DNA of 64,000 nt, taken from REEB76 sp963774895. Lineage in GTDB: Bacteria; Pseudomonadota; Gammaproteobacteria; Natronospirales; REEB76. Below the pieces are notes generated by a model. The model saw nothing but the letters and a program-made list of their open reading frames with translations, ran no database searches and was not told where the DNA came from. Shown piece by piece: positions 8,465 to 17,976 of this stretch. Numbering within the stretch: the stretch's first letter is position 1; each line of letters begins with the position of its first letter. The position numbers were made by a program, and so were the translations under genes. Location of the stretch: contig CAVZGN010000001.1 in the NCBI GenBank assembly GCA_963774895.1, positions 558,001 to 622,000 on the forward strand, written 5' to 3'.

Positions 8465-8902
8465 TTATCCGCCGAGCCGGCTTTTAAGGCAGTCCAGGTA
8501 GGCTTCCTCATCCGGCAGACGGCCCTCCCGCTGGCCGCGCCACAAGGTTTCCGCCAGGCATTCCAGCATCAGGTGCTCGGTGGCATGCGGGTCGCCGGTC
8601 TTCTTCAGCAGGGCTGCGTAAGCGGCTTTCACCCCAGCAGGACGGTCGATGGAGAGCTGTTCATGGATGGCGATGTGCAGCCCCATGTGCAGGAATGGGT
8701 TGGTTTCGCCGCCTTCAGGTCGCCAGTCCCGATCCAGGACCTTGTCTGGTTTTTCGAGCAGTGGCTGGTATTCAGGGTGCCGGCGGATTATGTCCGCGAC
8801 GATTTCTTCTAGCGCCGACAGCGGTTCGCGTACATGCTGCTTGCGCCATACTTCAAAAAATATCCGGCGTGTATCGGCGCGGCTATCCGGCTGCAGCGAC
8901 AT
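8465..8902 (-). CDS. DUF1841 family protein
   Basis: A 145-aa soluble protein with the DUF1841 signature: NPFLHMGLHIAIHEQ in the middle and HATEHLMLECLAETLWRGQREG near the C-terminus. The conserved His/Glu residues suggest metal binding, but the function of the family is not known. It lies between bufA and nth on the same strand. It is separated from bufA by about 80 bp of probable promoter DNA, so it need not be part of the bufferin locus. Confidence 0.8.
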   Translation of the reverse strand: MSLQPDSRADTRRIFFEVWRKQHVREPLSALEEIVADIIRRHPEYQPLLEKPDKVLDRDWRPEGGETNPFLHMGLHIAIHEQLSIDRPAGVKAAYAALLKKTGDPHATEHLMLECLAETLWRGQREGRLPDEEAYLDCLKSRLGG

Positions 8903-8981
8903 GGGATTCAGTATACCGCGATCGCATCGCGTGGGATTAGCTGATGAACAACCATATGCGTGGGTTTATGGCAGTAATTGT

Positions 8982-9058
8982 GCGTAGGAGCGGCGGTATC
9001 CGCCGCGATTCCATTCGGCCCATACCACAATCGCGGCCGGGACGGCCGCTCCCACGCA
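8982..9058. repeat. palindromic intergenic repeat (GCGTAGGAGCGGC / GCCGCTCCCACGC)
   Basis: A 77-bp near-palindrome whose arms begin GCGTAGGAGCGGC and end GCCGCTCCCACGC, with an inner pair of CCGCGATT / AATCGCGG. This pattern is common as a dispersed REP-like element in gammaproteobacteria. It sits 3' of nth and may form an mRNA-stabilising or terminating hairpin. Confidence 0.75.
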
Positions 9059-9076
9059 AGCCAGAGCGGCATGTGA

Positions 9077-9760
9077 TTAATTCTCCGTGCGCACGCGACG
9101 GCGCGCACCAGCCTGCCGCGCATAGGGAGCAGGCGTCTTACGGCGGTATTCGCACAGGTCGGCGATCACGCAGCGCCAGCATTCCGGCGTGCGCGCCTTG
9201 CACACGTAGCGGCCATGCAGAATCAGCCAGTGGTGCGCGTCCTGCTTGTATCGGTCCGGTGTGAATTTCAGCAACTTTTCTTCCACTGCGCGTACGTTCT
9301 TTCCGGGCGCCAGTCCGGTGCGGTTGGCGACACGGAAGATATGCGTATCCACGGCAATCGTGGGTTCGCCAAAGGCGGTGTTCAGGACTACGTTGGCGGT
9401 CTTGCGGCCCACGCCCGGCAGGGCTTCCAGGGCGCTGCGATCGCGCGGTACCTGGCCGCCGTGTTTTTCCATGAGGATGCGCGACGCGGCCAGGATGTTG
9501 TGGGCTTTGGTGTTGAACAGGCCGATGGTGCGGATGTAGTCCTTCAGGTCCGCCTCGCCCAATGCCAGGATGGCATTCGGTGTGTTAGCCACCTGAAATA
9601 ATCGGGCGGTGGCTTTGTTGACGCTCACGTCGGTGGCCTGCGCCGACAGTACGACCGACACCAGCAGTTCGTAGGGCGAGCGGTATGCCAGCTCAGTGGT
9701 GGGCTTGGGGTTCGCGCGCTTGAGGCGCGCGAAGATCGCGGCACGTTTCTCAGGATTCAT
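9077..9760 (-). CDS. nth: endonuclease III
   Basis: DNA glycosylase/AP lyase for oxidised pyrimidines in base-excision repair. The 227-aa protein has the helix-hairpin-helix motif LPGVGRKTA with catalytic Lys120, the general base Asp138 in VDTHIFRV, and the C-terminal [4Fe-4S] cluster with Cys187, 194, 197 and 203 (C-X6-C-X2-C-X5-C). A basic tail of about 20 residues follows the cluster. The gene overlaps the upstream RsxB-like gene by 11 bp. The rnfB/rsxB-nth association is common in gammaproteobacteria. Confidence 0.96.
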   Translation of the reverse strand: MNPEKRAAIFARLKRANPKPTTELAYRSPYELLVSVVLSAQATDVSVNKATARLFQVANTPNAILALGEADLKDYIRTIGLFNTKAHNILAASRILMEKHGGQVPRDRSALEALPGVGRKTANVVLNTAFGEPTIAVDTHIFRVANRTGLAPGKNVRAVEEKLLKFTPDRYKQDAHHWLILHGRYVCKARTPECWRCVIADLCEYRRKTPAPYARQAGARRRVRTEN

Positions 9761-10430
9761 GTTTCTTCGATATGTGCAGACGCTGTGCGCGTTTGGCCTT
9801 AACGCGTGCCACTGCCGCGGCGATCTCAGCTTTGCGCTGGGCGATGAGGTCCAATTTACTGTCTGAAATCACCGCTTGTCCCAGACGTTTCTCGTTTTCA
9901 GCCACGTTATCTGACAACCGCGCACCCCGGCCGTGATAACGGGCATGGAAGAAATCCGCGCGCCCGTGCGCGTCTGACGGAACCGAAATACCTTGGGTGA
10001 GTCCACATGCCGGCTGCATGCGGATGCAATCTACCGGGCAGGGCGGGATGCATAGTCCGCAACCGGTGCACAGGACCTCGATGACCGTATGTATCTGCTT
10101 GGTGGCCCCGACGATGGCGTCCACGGGGCAAGCCTGGATGCACTTGGTGCAGCCGATGCACTCGGGCTCGATGACGAACGCGACTGTGCCGGGTGTGAAT
10201 TCGCCGAGCGCCGGATCAACCCTGGTGGCGGCGCAGCCGGTCAGTCTGGCCAATGCCTTCAGGGTTTCCTGGCCGCCCGGTGGGCAACGGTTGATCTCGG
10301 TCTCGCCCGTGGCGATGGCCTCGGCATAGGCACGGCAGTCCACATAGCCGCAGCGCCGGCACTGGGTCTGAGGCAAGAGCGTATCTATACGGTCAGCAAG
10401 CATGTTCATGTATAGCAGGGCGGCGGTCAT
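9750..10430 (-). CDS. rsxB: RsxB/RnfB-like iron-sulfur protein
   Basis: Electron-transfer protein with three predicted [4Fe-4S] clusters. An N-terminal Fes domain carries Cys24, 27, 32 and 49. Two ferredoxin repeats have Cys91/94/97/101 and Cys121/124/127/131 (CIGCTKCIQACP and CTGCGLCIPPCP). Unlike typical RnfB there is no N-terminal membrane helix, and no other rnf/rsx genes are nearby. This stand-alone form next to nth is common in non-enteric gammaproteobacteria. The true start may be the Met at residue 8 or 10. A C-terminal Lys/Arg/Ala-rich helix is probable. The function is inferred from the domain only. Confidence 0.8.
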   Translation of the reverse strand: MTAALLYMNMLADRIDTLLPQTQCRRCGYVDCRAYAEAIATGETEINRCPPGGQETLKALARLTGCAATRVDPALGEFTPGTVAFVIEPECIGCTKCIQACPVDAIVGATKQIHTVIEVLCTGCGLCIPPCPVDCIRMQPACGLTQGISVPSDAHGRADFFHARYHGRGARLSDNVAENEKRLGQAVISDSKLDLIAQRKAEIAAAVARVKAKRAQRLHISKKHES

Positions 10431-10609
10431 GAAATATGTAATACCAACGTCATTTTCGCATGCCTGACAGCAGTTGTGGTGGATTGCATAAATGTCTGCC
10501 GGGTTTAAACAAAATGCTCATCACCAATTGACATGCTACCTCTTGCAACATTGAACGTGATGGGTGGATGATGGTTTCCCAAAAAGGATTCTGGGATGGA
10601 GGGATCACC

Positions 10610-12802
10610 ATGAATTATTGTAAGCGAGCATTGCTAGTATTGCTCTTAGTCGTATTTAGTCTTCCGGTCCGCGCTGACCTCTATACTCAGGTCACACCCA
10701 TTTATGAATTTCTCAACACGCCCATTGCCCAGGACATGTTCGGATCCACGGGCGTGCAAATTTCCAACGACGGCCTGACGTTTCTGGCAGCATCACCTAA
10801 TTTTTATAATTCTGGTTTTAACGACGGTCCAGGTGCGGGATATCCATTCCAGTATGCGAATGGTGCATGGACATCCCTCGGTGGATATCTCTCAGGACCG
10901 CAAGAATTAAGTGGCTATGGTACTGGTCTTTCCCTGTCATCGGATGGCAACATCGCCTTTCTTGGCTTTGCTCCAAATGATCCTATGAATCCAGCACCAG
11001 TAACGCCCATAGCCAATGTGTTTCAACTGCCCTTTGGCTTGTATCAGTCGTTCATCGATCCGACGGGAGACCAATTTTCCGGATTTGGCAGTACCGGCGC
11101 ATTGTCAGGTAACGGTTACGCAGTGATCATCGGCGCTCCCGATGCAACTCTGAGCGCGGTGCCACTAATCGGCGAGGCGAATTTTTATACCTATGACGGT
11201 TCAACCTGGAGTTCCCCCACTACCATTTCAGATCCGAATACCGGCACTGCCGATTACGATGAGTTCAGTAACGCGGTGGCCATTTCTGCCGACGGCAGCA
11301 CCGTACTTATCGGATCTTATGCGAATGGCGGTACGGTATATCTGTATAACCCGATAAGCGGCACGCCGCTCGAGGAATTCGACAGCGTTGTTGTCTGCCA
11401 GGGTTGTATGGCGCTTGCGGCCGACGGCCAGACAGCGGTTATTGCGACCGATACCGGCGTAACGGTGTATGCAGCAACCGATAGCCCCGCCTGGTCGGGT
11501 ACGCCAATCGCCATAATGGATCCCTCAGGTCAGGTCGCCATGTCAGCAGATGGCAAGGCTATCCTCACTGGTACCTATGACAATACGGTTTATCTGTACA
11601 CCCTTACGGGTGGTGTTTGGACTCTGAGTGGGCATGAATTCGATGGTGGGAGTACATCCGACTATGACGGCTACGGTTGGACCGGCATTGCGCTTTCATC
11701 AGACAAGCAGACTGTGGCAATCAGCGCAGGCTTCGCCACAATAAACAGCCTGTCATTTGCCGGCGCAGTTTATGTTTACCAGTCATCGGCAGACCTCAGT
11801 CTGAGCATGACAGCGAATCCACCGCTGGTTGCCCTTAACCAGCAGGTTGCTCTGGAAATGACGGTTACCAACAACGACGCAGAAGTGACCGCTTATAACG
11901 TCACCCTCACGGACACCCTGCCGGCAGGGATTTCTTACGTGGGGGCCGTTGCTGCCGGCGGCAGTTGCGATCTGAGCGGTGCGATAGTCACGTGCACATT
12001 AACAAGTCTCGCACCAGGGGGAGTATGGCAGCCAAGCATTAATGTGAAGGTAACCACTGCCGGCAGTTATACCGATACGGCGACCGTTTCCAGCAACCAG
12101 CCGGATACCAATCTTGCCAATAACACAGCCAATGCCAGCATAAGTATGCTGCCGCCCACAGTCAGTGATGGCAACGTAACCACCAATCAAAACATGCCCG
12201 TTAACGGAACACTTTCCGGCAACAATCCCTGCAACTGCGGCACGCCGGTGTTCAGCGTTGTGACTCAGCCGAGTCATGGAAACGTGAACATTACCAACAC
12301 TTCCACCGGCGCATTCACCTATACACCCAATGCAGGTTATTTCGGCAGTGACAGTTTTACCTTCCAGTTGGCCAATGGCCTGAATACATCAAGCGCTGCG
12401 ACGGAGAGCATCACAATAAATGCTTTACCGCCGACTGTAACCAGCGGCAGTGTAACTACAGATCAAGACACGCCTATCAATGGCATGCTGACCGGCAGCA
12501 ATCCCTGTAGCTGCGGCACGCCGGTGTTCAGCGTTGTGACACTACCAAGCCATGGTAGCGTGTCGATTACAAACGCCGCTACAGGCGCGTTCACCTATAC
12601 ACCGACTGCAGGTTACAACGGCAGTGACAGTTTCACCTTCAAGTTGGCCAATGGCGTAAATACTTCAGGTGTTGCCACTGAGAGCATCACCGTTACTCCG
12701 GGCGGAGGCGGTGGAGGTGGCGGCGGCAGCGTGGATTTCCTCGCGCTCGCCCTCCTAGGTGGATTGTTGGCCATGATTCAACGGCGCAGAGGAAAATACT
12801 GA
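10610..12802 (+). CDS. large surface protein with beta-propeller-like region, DUF11 domain, two tandem Ig-like repeats and GlyGly-CTERM tail
   Basis: A 730-aa exported protein starting at an ATG preceded by GGAGG; an upstream in-frame ATG at 10568 lacks conserved sequence. The signal peptide covers residues 1-22. Residues about 25-390 contain repeated SxDGxTxxI/LSSD motifs suggestive of a beta-propeller. A DUF11 domain follows (LTDTLPAGISYVG). Next come two 92-residue repeats, about 12150-12425 and 12427-12700, each with NPCxCGTPVFSVV and GSDSFTF. The end is a poly-Gly stretch, a hydrophobic helix and RRRGK, which is the GlyGly-CTERM sorting signal normally cut by a rhombosortase. It is monocistronic with its own terminator. 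Confidence 0.8.
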   Translation: MNYCKRALLVLLLVVFSLPVRADLYTQVTPIYEFLNTPIAQDMFGSTGVQISNDGLTFLAASPNFYNSGFNDGPGAGYPFQYANGAWTSLGGYLSGPQELSGYGTGLSLSSDGNIAFLGFAPNDPMNPAPVTPIANVFQLPFGLYQSFIDPTGDQFSGFGSTGALSGNGYAVIIGAPDATLSAVPLIGEANFYTYDGSTWSSPTTISDPNTGTADYDEFSNAVAISADGSTVLIGSYANGGTVYLYNPISGTPLEEFDSVVVCQGCMALAADGQTAVIATDTGVTVYAATDSPAWSGTPIAIMDPSGQVAMSADGKAILTGTYDNTVYLYTLTGGVWTLSGHEFDGGSTSDYDGYGWTGIALSSDKQTVAISAGFATINSLSFAGAVYVYQSSADLSLSMTANPPLVALNQQVALEMTVTNNDAEVTAYNVTLTDTLPAGISYVGAVAAGGSCDLSGAIVTCTLTSLAPGGVWQPSINVKVTTAGSYTDTATVSSNQPDTNLANNTANASISMLPPTVSDGNVTTNQNMPVNGTLSGNNPCNCGTPVFSVVTQPSHGNVNITNTSTGAFTYTPNAGYFGSDSFTFQLANGLNTSSAATESITINALPPTVTSGSVTTDQDTPINGMLTGSNPCSCGTPVFSVVTLPSHGSVSITNAATGAFTYTPTAGYNGSDSFTFKLANGVNTSGVATESITVTPGGGGGGGGGSVDFLALALLGGLLAMIQRRRGKY

Positions 12803-12820
12803 GTTTCAGCAGCCTGTGAA

Positions 12821-12850
12821 AAAAACGGGCGCATTAGCGCCCGTTTTTTA
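12821..12850 (+). terminator. rho-independent terminator after the surface-protein gene
   Basis: A perfect 8-bp stem ACGGGCGC / GCGCCCGT (12825-12832, 12837-12844) with an ATTA loop. The stem is preceded by an A-run and followed by a T-run, so it can work in both directions. It lies about 20 bp after the stop codon. Confidence 0.88.
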
Positions 12851-12958
12851 ACCTGCCGGTGCAAACTCGATCATTTCACCGCATATTCGCTGCATCGGCA
12901 TTGGGTCTGGTGCAGGAGCACGTGATACGGTCAGCGAGCACAGGGTCAAACTCTTTAT

Positions 12959-13067
12959 CCCCTCTCCCATTGGGAGAGGGTGCCCGAAGGGCGGGTGAGG
13001 GCAAATCCTGAGTGAGGCGTTTCCCCACTAACAGACCCTCACCCCCCTCTCCCGGAGGGAGAGGGGA
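12959..13067. repeat. palindromic repeat of CCCTCTCCC/GGGAGAGGG type
   Basis: Contains the hairpin CCCTCTCCCATTGGGAGAGG, then GGCGGGTGAGGG ... CCCTCACCC and a second hairpin CCCTCTCCCGGAGGGAGAG. Related sequences occur in this window at about 50779-50893 and 61204-61290. It fills most of the gap between the convergent surface-protein and metG genes. I see no gene in 12851-13120. Confidence 0.8.
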
Positions 13068-13120
13068 GATGTAGCGGTAATTAGATATTTATGTGGAAGC
13101 CCGGACATAGATCTTAATGA

Positions 13121-15166
13121 TTATTTAACCCGCATCCCCGGCTGTGCGCCTGCATGCGGCTCCAGCAACCAGATTTCCTTACCGCCGGGACCGGCCGCCA
13201 GCACCATGCCTTCGGAGATGCCGAACTTCATCTTGCGCGGCGCCAGATTCGCGACCATCACCGTGAGCTTGCCTTGCAGTTGTTCGGGCGCATACGCGGA
13301 TTTGATGCCCGCGAACACGTTGCGGGTTTCGCCGCCGAGATCCAGCGTCAAGCGCAACAATTTCTCGGCGCCCTCGATGTGCTCGGCCTTGAGGATGCGA
13401 GCGATGCGCAAGTCCAGCTTGGCGAAATCGTCGTAGCTGATTTCCGGGAAAATGGGTTCCATGTTGGCGACAGCCTTTGCAGTGGTTTGGGTCAGGTTTT
13501 CCTTGGAGGCATCCACGATGGCTTTTGTATTCACAGGTTCAATGCGGACAATAAGATGAGTGTATTGATTGATCCGATGCCAATCAGGCAGATGCGTGGA
13601 CAGGTCCGCCCAGGTAAGCGGATCGATGTTCAAGAATTTCTCGACTTTTGCAGCGGTGTCCGGCAGCACCGGTTTGAGCGCGACAGTCAGTAATTTGAAA
13701 GCTTCAATGGCCACGCTGCAGGTATCATGCAGCTTACCCAGGTGGTTTTGCTTGGCCAGTTCCCAGGGTTTTTGCTGATCCCAGAAGGCATTGATGTCAT
13801 CGGCAGTTTTCATGATTTGCGAGATCGCCGCCCCGAATTGTCTGGCTTCATACAATTTATGGGTAGCGGCCAGGTTTTTCTTGATTTCCTGTAGCAAGGA
13901 ATGCTTGTGTGGAGCGTCTTGTAAATCACCGCCACCGGGCAGTTTCACCGCCCCCTTAAAATATTCATGAATGAAGCCAGCCGAGCGGCTGGCAATGTTG
14001 ATGTATTTGCCCACCAAGTCGGCGTTGATACGCTGCACGAAATCGTCCAGGTTCAGGTCGATGTCATCTACGCCGGCGCTGAGCTTGGCGGCGAAGTAAT
14101 AGCGCAGGTATTCCGGATTCAGATGCTCCAGGTAAGTGCGTGCCTTGATGAAGGTGCCGCGGGACTTGGACATCTTCTGGCCGTTGACGGTCAGGAAGCC
14201 ATGCACGAACACCGCCGTGGGCGTGCGGAAATCTGCGCCCGAGAGCATCGCCGGCCAGAACAGTGTATGGAAATAAGTGATGTCCTTGCCGATGAAGTGA
14301 TACAGCTCCTGTTTGCTGTCCTTGCCCCAGTAGTCGTCGAATTTAAGGTCCTTGCGCTGCTCGCACAGGTTCTTGAAGCTAGCCATGTAGCCGATGGGCG
14401 CATCCAGCCATACGTAGAAATACTTGCCGGACGCGTCGGGGATCTCGAATCCGAAATAAGGCGCGTCGCGGGAAATGTCCCAGTCCTGCAATCCCACCTT
14501 GAACCATTCGTCCAGTTTCGCGCGCACCGCCGGGTGCAGGTTGCTTTTACTTATCCAACCCTTGAGGAATTCCGTAAAGTCACCGAGCTTGAAGAAATAG
14601 TGCTCGGATTCCTTTTCCACGGGCCGGGTGCCGGAGATCACCGATACCGGATTCTTCAGGTCCGCGGGCGAGTAGGTGGAGCCGCAGTGCTCGCAGGCAT
14701 CGCCGTACTGATCCGGCGTGCCGCAGCGCGGGCAGGTGCCCTTGATGAAGCGGTCCGGCAGGAACATCTTGGCCTGCTCGTCGTAGAACTGGCGGATGGT
14801 ACGCACCGCGATGTGGCTGGCGGCCTTGAGACGCTTATATATTAGCGTCGCCAGTTCACGGTTTTCCGGCGAATGGGTGGTGTGGTAGTTGTCCACACTG
14901 ATATGGAAGTCGGCAAAGTCGCGTTTGTGCCCCACCAAGGTGTCCGCCACCAGTTTCTCGGGCGTGATGCCCAACTCGCGGGCCTTGAGCATGATGGGCG
15001 TGCCGTGGGCATCGTCGGCGCATACGAAGATGCACTGGTGGCCGCGCAGGCGCTGGAAACGCACCCAGATATCCGTCTGGATGTATTCCAGCATGTGCCC
15101 CAGGTGGATAGGGCCGTTGGCGTAGGGCAGTGCGCTGGTAACCAGGATGTGTCGTTTTGTGCTCAT
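13121..15166 (-). CDS. metG: methionyl-tRNA synthetase
   Basis: Class I aminoacyl-tRNA synthetase charging tRNA-Met. The 681-aa protein has the HIGH-type motif GPIHLGHM at the N-terminus, a zinc knuckle with paired CPRCG and CEHCG, the KMSKS motif (GQKMSKSRG) and an anticodon-binding helical domain. A C-terminal EMAP/Trbp111-like tRNA-binding and dimerisation domain (about residues 575-681) is also present. This is the long, dimeric E. coli type. It is divergent from apbC, a conserved arrangement. Confidence 0.97.
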   Translation of the reverse strand: MSTKRHILVTSALPYANGPIHLGHMLEYIQTDIWVRFQRLRGHQCIFVCADDAHGTPIMLKARELGITPEKLVADTLVGHKRDFADFHISVDNYHTTHSPENRELATLIYKRLKAASHIAVRTIRQFYDEQAKMFLPDRFIKGTCPRCGTPDQYGDACEHCGSTYSPADLKNPVSVISGTRPVEKESEHYFFKLGDFTEFLKGWISKSNLHPAVRAKLDEWFKVGLQDWDISRDAPYFGFEIPDASGKYFYVWLDAPIGYMASFKNLCEQRKDLKFDDYWGKDSKQELYHFIGKDITYFHTLFWPAMLSGADFRTPTAVFVHGFLTVNGQKMSKSRGTFIKARTYLEHLNPEYLRYYFAAKLSAGVDDIDLNLDDFVQRINADLVGKYINIASRSAGFIHEYFKGAVKLPGGGDLQDAPHKHSLLQEIKKNLAATHKLYEARQFGAAISQIMKTADDINAFWDQQKPWELAKQNHLGKLHDTCSVAIEAFKLLTVALKPVLPDTAAKVEKFLNIDPLTWADLSTHLPDWHRINQYTHLIVRIEPVNTKAIVDASKENLTQTTAKAVANMEPIFPEISYDDFAKLDLRIARILKAEHIEGAEKLLRLTLDLGGETRNVFAGIKSAYAPEQLQGKLTVMVANLAPRKMKFGISEGMVLAAGPGGKEIWLLEPHAGAQPGMRVK

Positions 15167-15316
15167 GAACCTGTGGATTTCGTCGATATTTTTTCGGGAG
15201 CAGCGCTCGTGGCGTGCCGGTGAAAGTATGCCATAGACGGCGTCATCGCTGGCGGATACCAGCGAGCCCGGTGTCGCTGGATGCTAAAATGCCGCGTCAT
15301 TTCCGATGCAGCAGCC

Positions 15317-16405
15317 ATGAACGACGTCACCCGCAAACAGATTGAGACTGCATTGGGCAGCTGGAAAGAACCGTATCTCGGTACCGATCTGGTTACCGCG
15401 AATGCGGTGCGCGCGATCGAAATCAAGGATGATCGAGTCTCCGTGGATCTGGAAATCGGCTTTTCCGCGGACGGTTATACGAAAGAACTCGGCAATACGG
15501 TACGCGCATTGCTCGAAGCGCTGCCGAGCGTGCGCAAGGCGGATGTGCAGGTCAAAACACGCATCCTCTCCCACGCGGTGCAGCACAACCTGAAACCGCT
15601 TGCGGGCGTGAAGAACATCATCGCCGTGGCCTCCGGCAAGGGCGGCGTGGGCAAATCCACCGTAGCGGTGAATCTGGCGCTGGCGCTCAGCCAGGACGGC
15701 ACGCGCGTCGGCATCCTGGACGCGGATATCTATGGCCCCAGCCAGCCGCGCATGCTGGGGCTCACGGGTAAACCATCCACCAAGGACGGCAAGCGCATCG
15801 TGCCGATGGTGGGCCACGGTGTGCAGTGCATGTCCGTGGGATTTCTGGTGGATCCGGAGACGCCCATGGTGTGGCGCGGACCCATGGTCACCCAGGCGCT
15901 CATGCAGCTGATCGGTGATACCGACTGGGACGAGCTGGATTACCTAATCGTGGACATGCCGCCCGGCACCGGCGACATCCAGCTGACCCTGGCGCAACGG
16001 GTACCAGTTTCCGGCGCGGTGATCGTCACCACGCCCCAGGAGATCGCCTTGCTGGACGCCCGCAAGGGACTGAAGATGTTCCAGAAGGTGGAAGTGGGCA
16101 TACTCGGCATCGTGGAGAACATGAGCACCCATGTATGCTCGCTGTGCGGCCACGAAGAACATATCTTCGGCGAAGGCGGCGGCGAACGCATGGCGGCGCA
16201 ATACGGCGTACGCTTCCTTGGCAGCCTGCCGCTAGATATATCCATCCGCGAGCAGACGGATAGCGGCAATCCGAGCGTGGCCGCTGAACCCAAGGGACCG
16301 ATAGCGCAGCGTTACCGGGAGATCGCGCGCCGTGCGGCGGCGCAGCTGGCGCTGGCAGGCAAAGATTATGCGGGTGCGTTTCCTAAATTAGTTATTGAAG
16401 AATAA
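15317..16405 (+). CDS. apbC: Mrp/ApbC-type Fe-S cluster carrier ATPase
   Basis: P-loop ATPase of the Mrp/Nbp35 family that carries and delivers Fe-S clusters in the cytoplasm. The N-terminal domain (about residues 1-85) is the MIP18/DUF59 type. The deviant Walker A motif is GKGGVGKST, the switch is DADIYGPSQPRM, and the cluster-binding CxxC is CSLCGHEE, giving a full-length protein of about 362 aa. I chose the ATG at 15317 (MNDVTRKQ) over an upstream in-frame ATG because the domain begins there. metG diverges upstream; dcd, the usual neighbour, follows after an inserted methyltransferase gene. Confidence 0.95.
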   Translation: MNDVTRKQIETALGSWKEPYLGTDLVTANAVRAIEIKDDRVSVDLEIGFSADGYTKELGNTVRALLEALPSVRKADVQVKTRILSHAVQHNLKPLAGVKNIIAVASGKGGVGKSTVAVNLALALSQDGTRVGILDADIYGPSQPRMLGLTGKPSTKDGKRIVPMVGHGVQCMSVGFLVDPETPMVWRGPMVTQALMQLIGDTDWDELDYLIVDMPPGTGDIQLTLAQRVPVSGAVIVTTPQEIALLDARKGLKMFQKVEVGILGIVENMSTHVCSLCGHEEHIFGEGGGERMAAQYGVRFLGSLPLDISIREQTDSGNPSVAAEPKGPIAQRYREIARRAAAQLALAGKDYAGAFPKLVIEE

Positions 16406-16462
16406 AATACTTAGCTTGGATCAGATTGGCGAATTCTGGTATGGCACAAATCGGAGACTGGG

Positions 16463-17188
16463 GTGCATTGTGCTATTAGAGCAACACAGGTTGGATCATA
16501 TCGCAGAAATCCAATACTGATAATTGTACGAATAGTGTGGATAATAGAATCAGTCCATTCGGAAACAAATCCAATACAACAACCCATGCTACAGGAATTA
16601 TATTTGCCGGATACACATTTGGATCTTGGATGCGGGATAGAACCTCATAATCCCTATTTGCGGGGCTCCCTATATGGCATTGACATTCGTCCCTATCATG
16701 GAAATAACAATATAATCCATGTGGTCGCGAATCTTGCGCTTGAACCAATACCTTTTCCTGACAATTTTTTCGGATCGGTATCCGCATTCGATTTTCTGGA
16801 GCACATACCCCGGATATTGACGACTCAGGACAACAGAACGACTGTATTCCCCTTCGTACAGGTGATGAATGAAATATCACGAGTACTGGCGCCCGGTGGT
16901 CGACTTTATGCAGTGACACCATGCTTCCCGAGCCAGGCAGCGTTTCAGGATCCGACCCATGTAAATTTCATTAGCGTGCTGACTCACGAATACTTTTGTG
17001 GCAGCAAGCCACAAGGCGCCATGTACGGGTTTAATGGACATTTCCGTGAACTCAGAACAGGATGGGTGGTGCTGAAAGATAGTACCATCGCAGACCAACG
17101 TAAGTTCTCGCATCGCTTTCGTTGGTTACGCCGCAAATTGAAGGGCAAGCTAACGCATTACTTGTGGGAATTCGAAGTAATAAAATAG
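16463..17188 (+). CDS. class I SAM-dependent methyltransferase, probably horizontally acquired
   Basis: A 241-aa protein with SAM-binding motif I (LDLGCGIEPHN), an acidic post-I strand (YGIDIRPY), and the motif region VSAFDFLEHIPR. Motif III is VLAPGGRLYAVTP. The substrate is unknown; this Methyltransf_11-like type occurs in surface glycan and small-molecule clusters. The GTG start has GGAG 6 bp upstream. The gene and its 220-bp downstream flank are visibly richer in A+T than metG, apbC or dcd, and it splits the normally adjacent apbC-dcd pair. This suggests acquisition by transfer. Confidence 0.75.
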   Translation: MHCAIRATQVGSYRRNPILIIVRIVWIIESVHSETNPIQQPMLQELYLPDTHLDLGCGIEPHNPYLRGSLYGIDIRPYHGNNNIIHVVANLALEPIPFPDNFFGSVSAFDFLEHIPRILTTQDNRTTVFPFVQVMNEISRVLAPGGRLYAVTPCFPSQAAFQDPTHVNFISVLTHEYFCGSKPQGAMYGFNGHFRELRTGWVVLKDSTIADQRKFSHRFRWLRRKLKGKLTHYLWEFEVIK

Positions 17189-17409
17189 AATCGATGATCA
17201 TTAGCGTTGAAAATAATGGAGCAATTTATAACAAGGGCGCTCTCGATGTCTGATGTCCACAAGTAGAAGTTAAAGTATCACTTCGCGCAGGTTGCCTAGA
17301 TTACTACCTCGATCAGGTGAATTGTGAGAGGAAGTACATTTCGCATACGCATACCGATGTCGGCATCATGAGTACTGCTGACCGTGTGTCGCATATATGA
17401 GGTATTGAA

Positions 17410-17976
17410 ATGAGCATCAAATCCGACAAATGGATCCGGCGCATGGCCGAGCAGCACAAGATGATCGAGCCGTTCGAGCCGCGGCAGGTACGCGCCAACG
17501 GCGGCGGCAGGATCGTGTCCTACGGCACCTCCAGCTACGGCTACGATGTGCGCTGCGCCGATGATTTCAAGATCTTCACCAACATCAACTCCACCATCGT
17601 GGATCCAAAGAATTTCGACGAGCGCAGCTTCGTGGATTTCAAGGGGCCCTGTTGCGTGATTCCGCCCAATTCATTCGCCTTGGCACGCACTGTCGAATAT
17701 TTCCGCATTCCGCGCGACGTGCTTACGATTTGCCTGGGAAAATCCACCTATGCCCGCTGCGGTATCATCGTCAACGTCACTCCATTGGAGCCGGAGTGGG
17801 AAGGCCACGTGACGCTGGAGTTTTCCAACACCACGCCGTTGCCCGCCAAGATTTACGCCAATGAAGGCGTAGCGCAAATGCTTTTCCTGGAATCGGATGA
17901 ACCCTGTGAGACCAGCTATAAGGATCGCGGCGGGAAATATCAGGGGCAGAAGGGTGTGACGTTGCCGAAAACCTGA
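17410..17976 (+). CDS. dcd: dCTP deaminase
   Basis: Deaminates dCTP to dUTP, feeding dTMP synthesis. The 188-aa protein has the full Dcd pattern: the N-terminal MSIKSDKWIRRMA, the nucleotide-binding YGTSSYGYDVR and FALARTVEYFRIP. The active-site loop is GKSTYARCGIIVNVTPLEPEWEGHVTLE with the catalytic Glu in the second half. The C-terminal KYQGQKGVTLPK closes the active site in the trimer. Length and start match the family. Confidence 0.97.
   Translation: MSIKSDKWIRRMAEQHKMIEPFEPRQVRANGGGRIVSYGTSSYGYDVRCADDFKIFTNINSTIVDPKNFDERSFVDFKGPCCVIPPNSFALARTVEYFRIPRDVLTICLGKSTYARCGIIVNVTPLEPEWEGHVTLEFSNTTPLPAKIYANEGVAQMLFLESDEPCETSYKDRGGKYQGQKGVTLPKT

Noticed and set aside
13967..14845. 292-codon plus-strand frame
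   Set aside because: Lies entirely antisense within metG; no family features.
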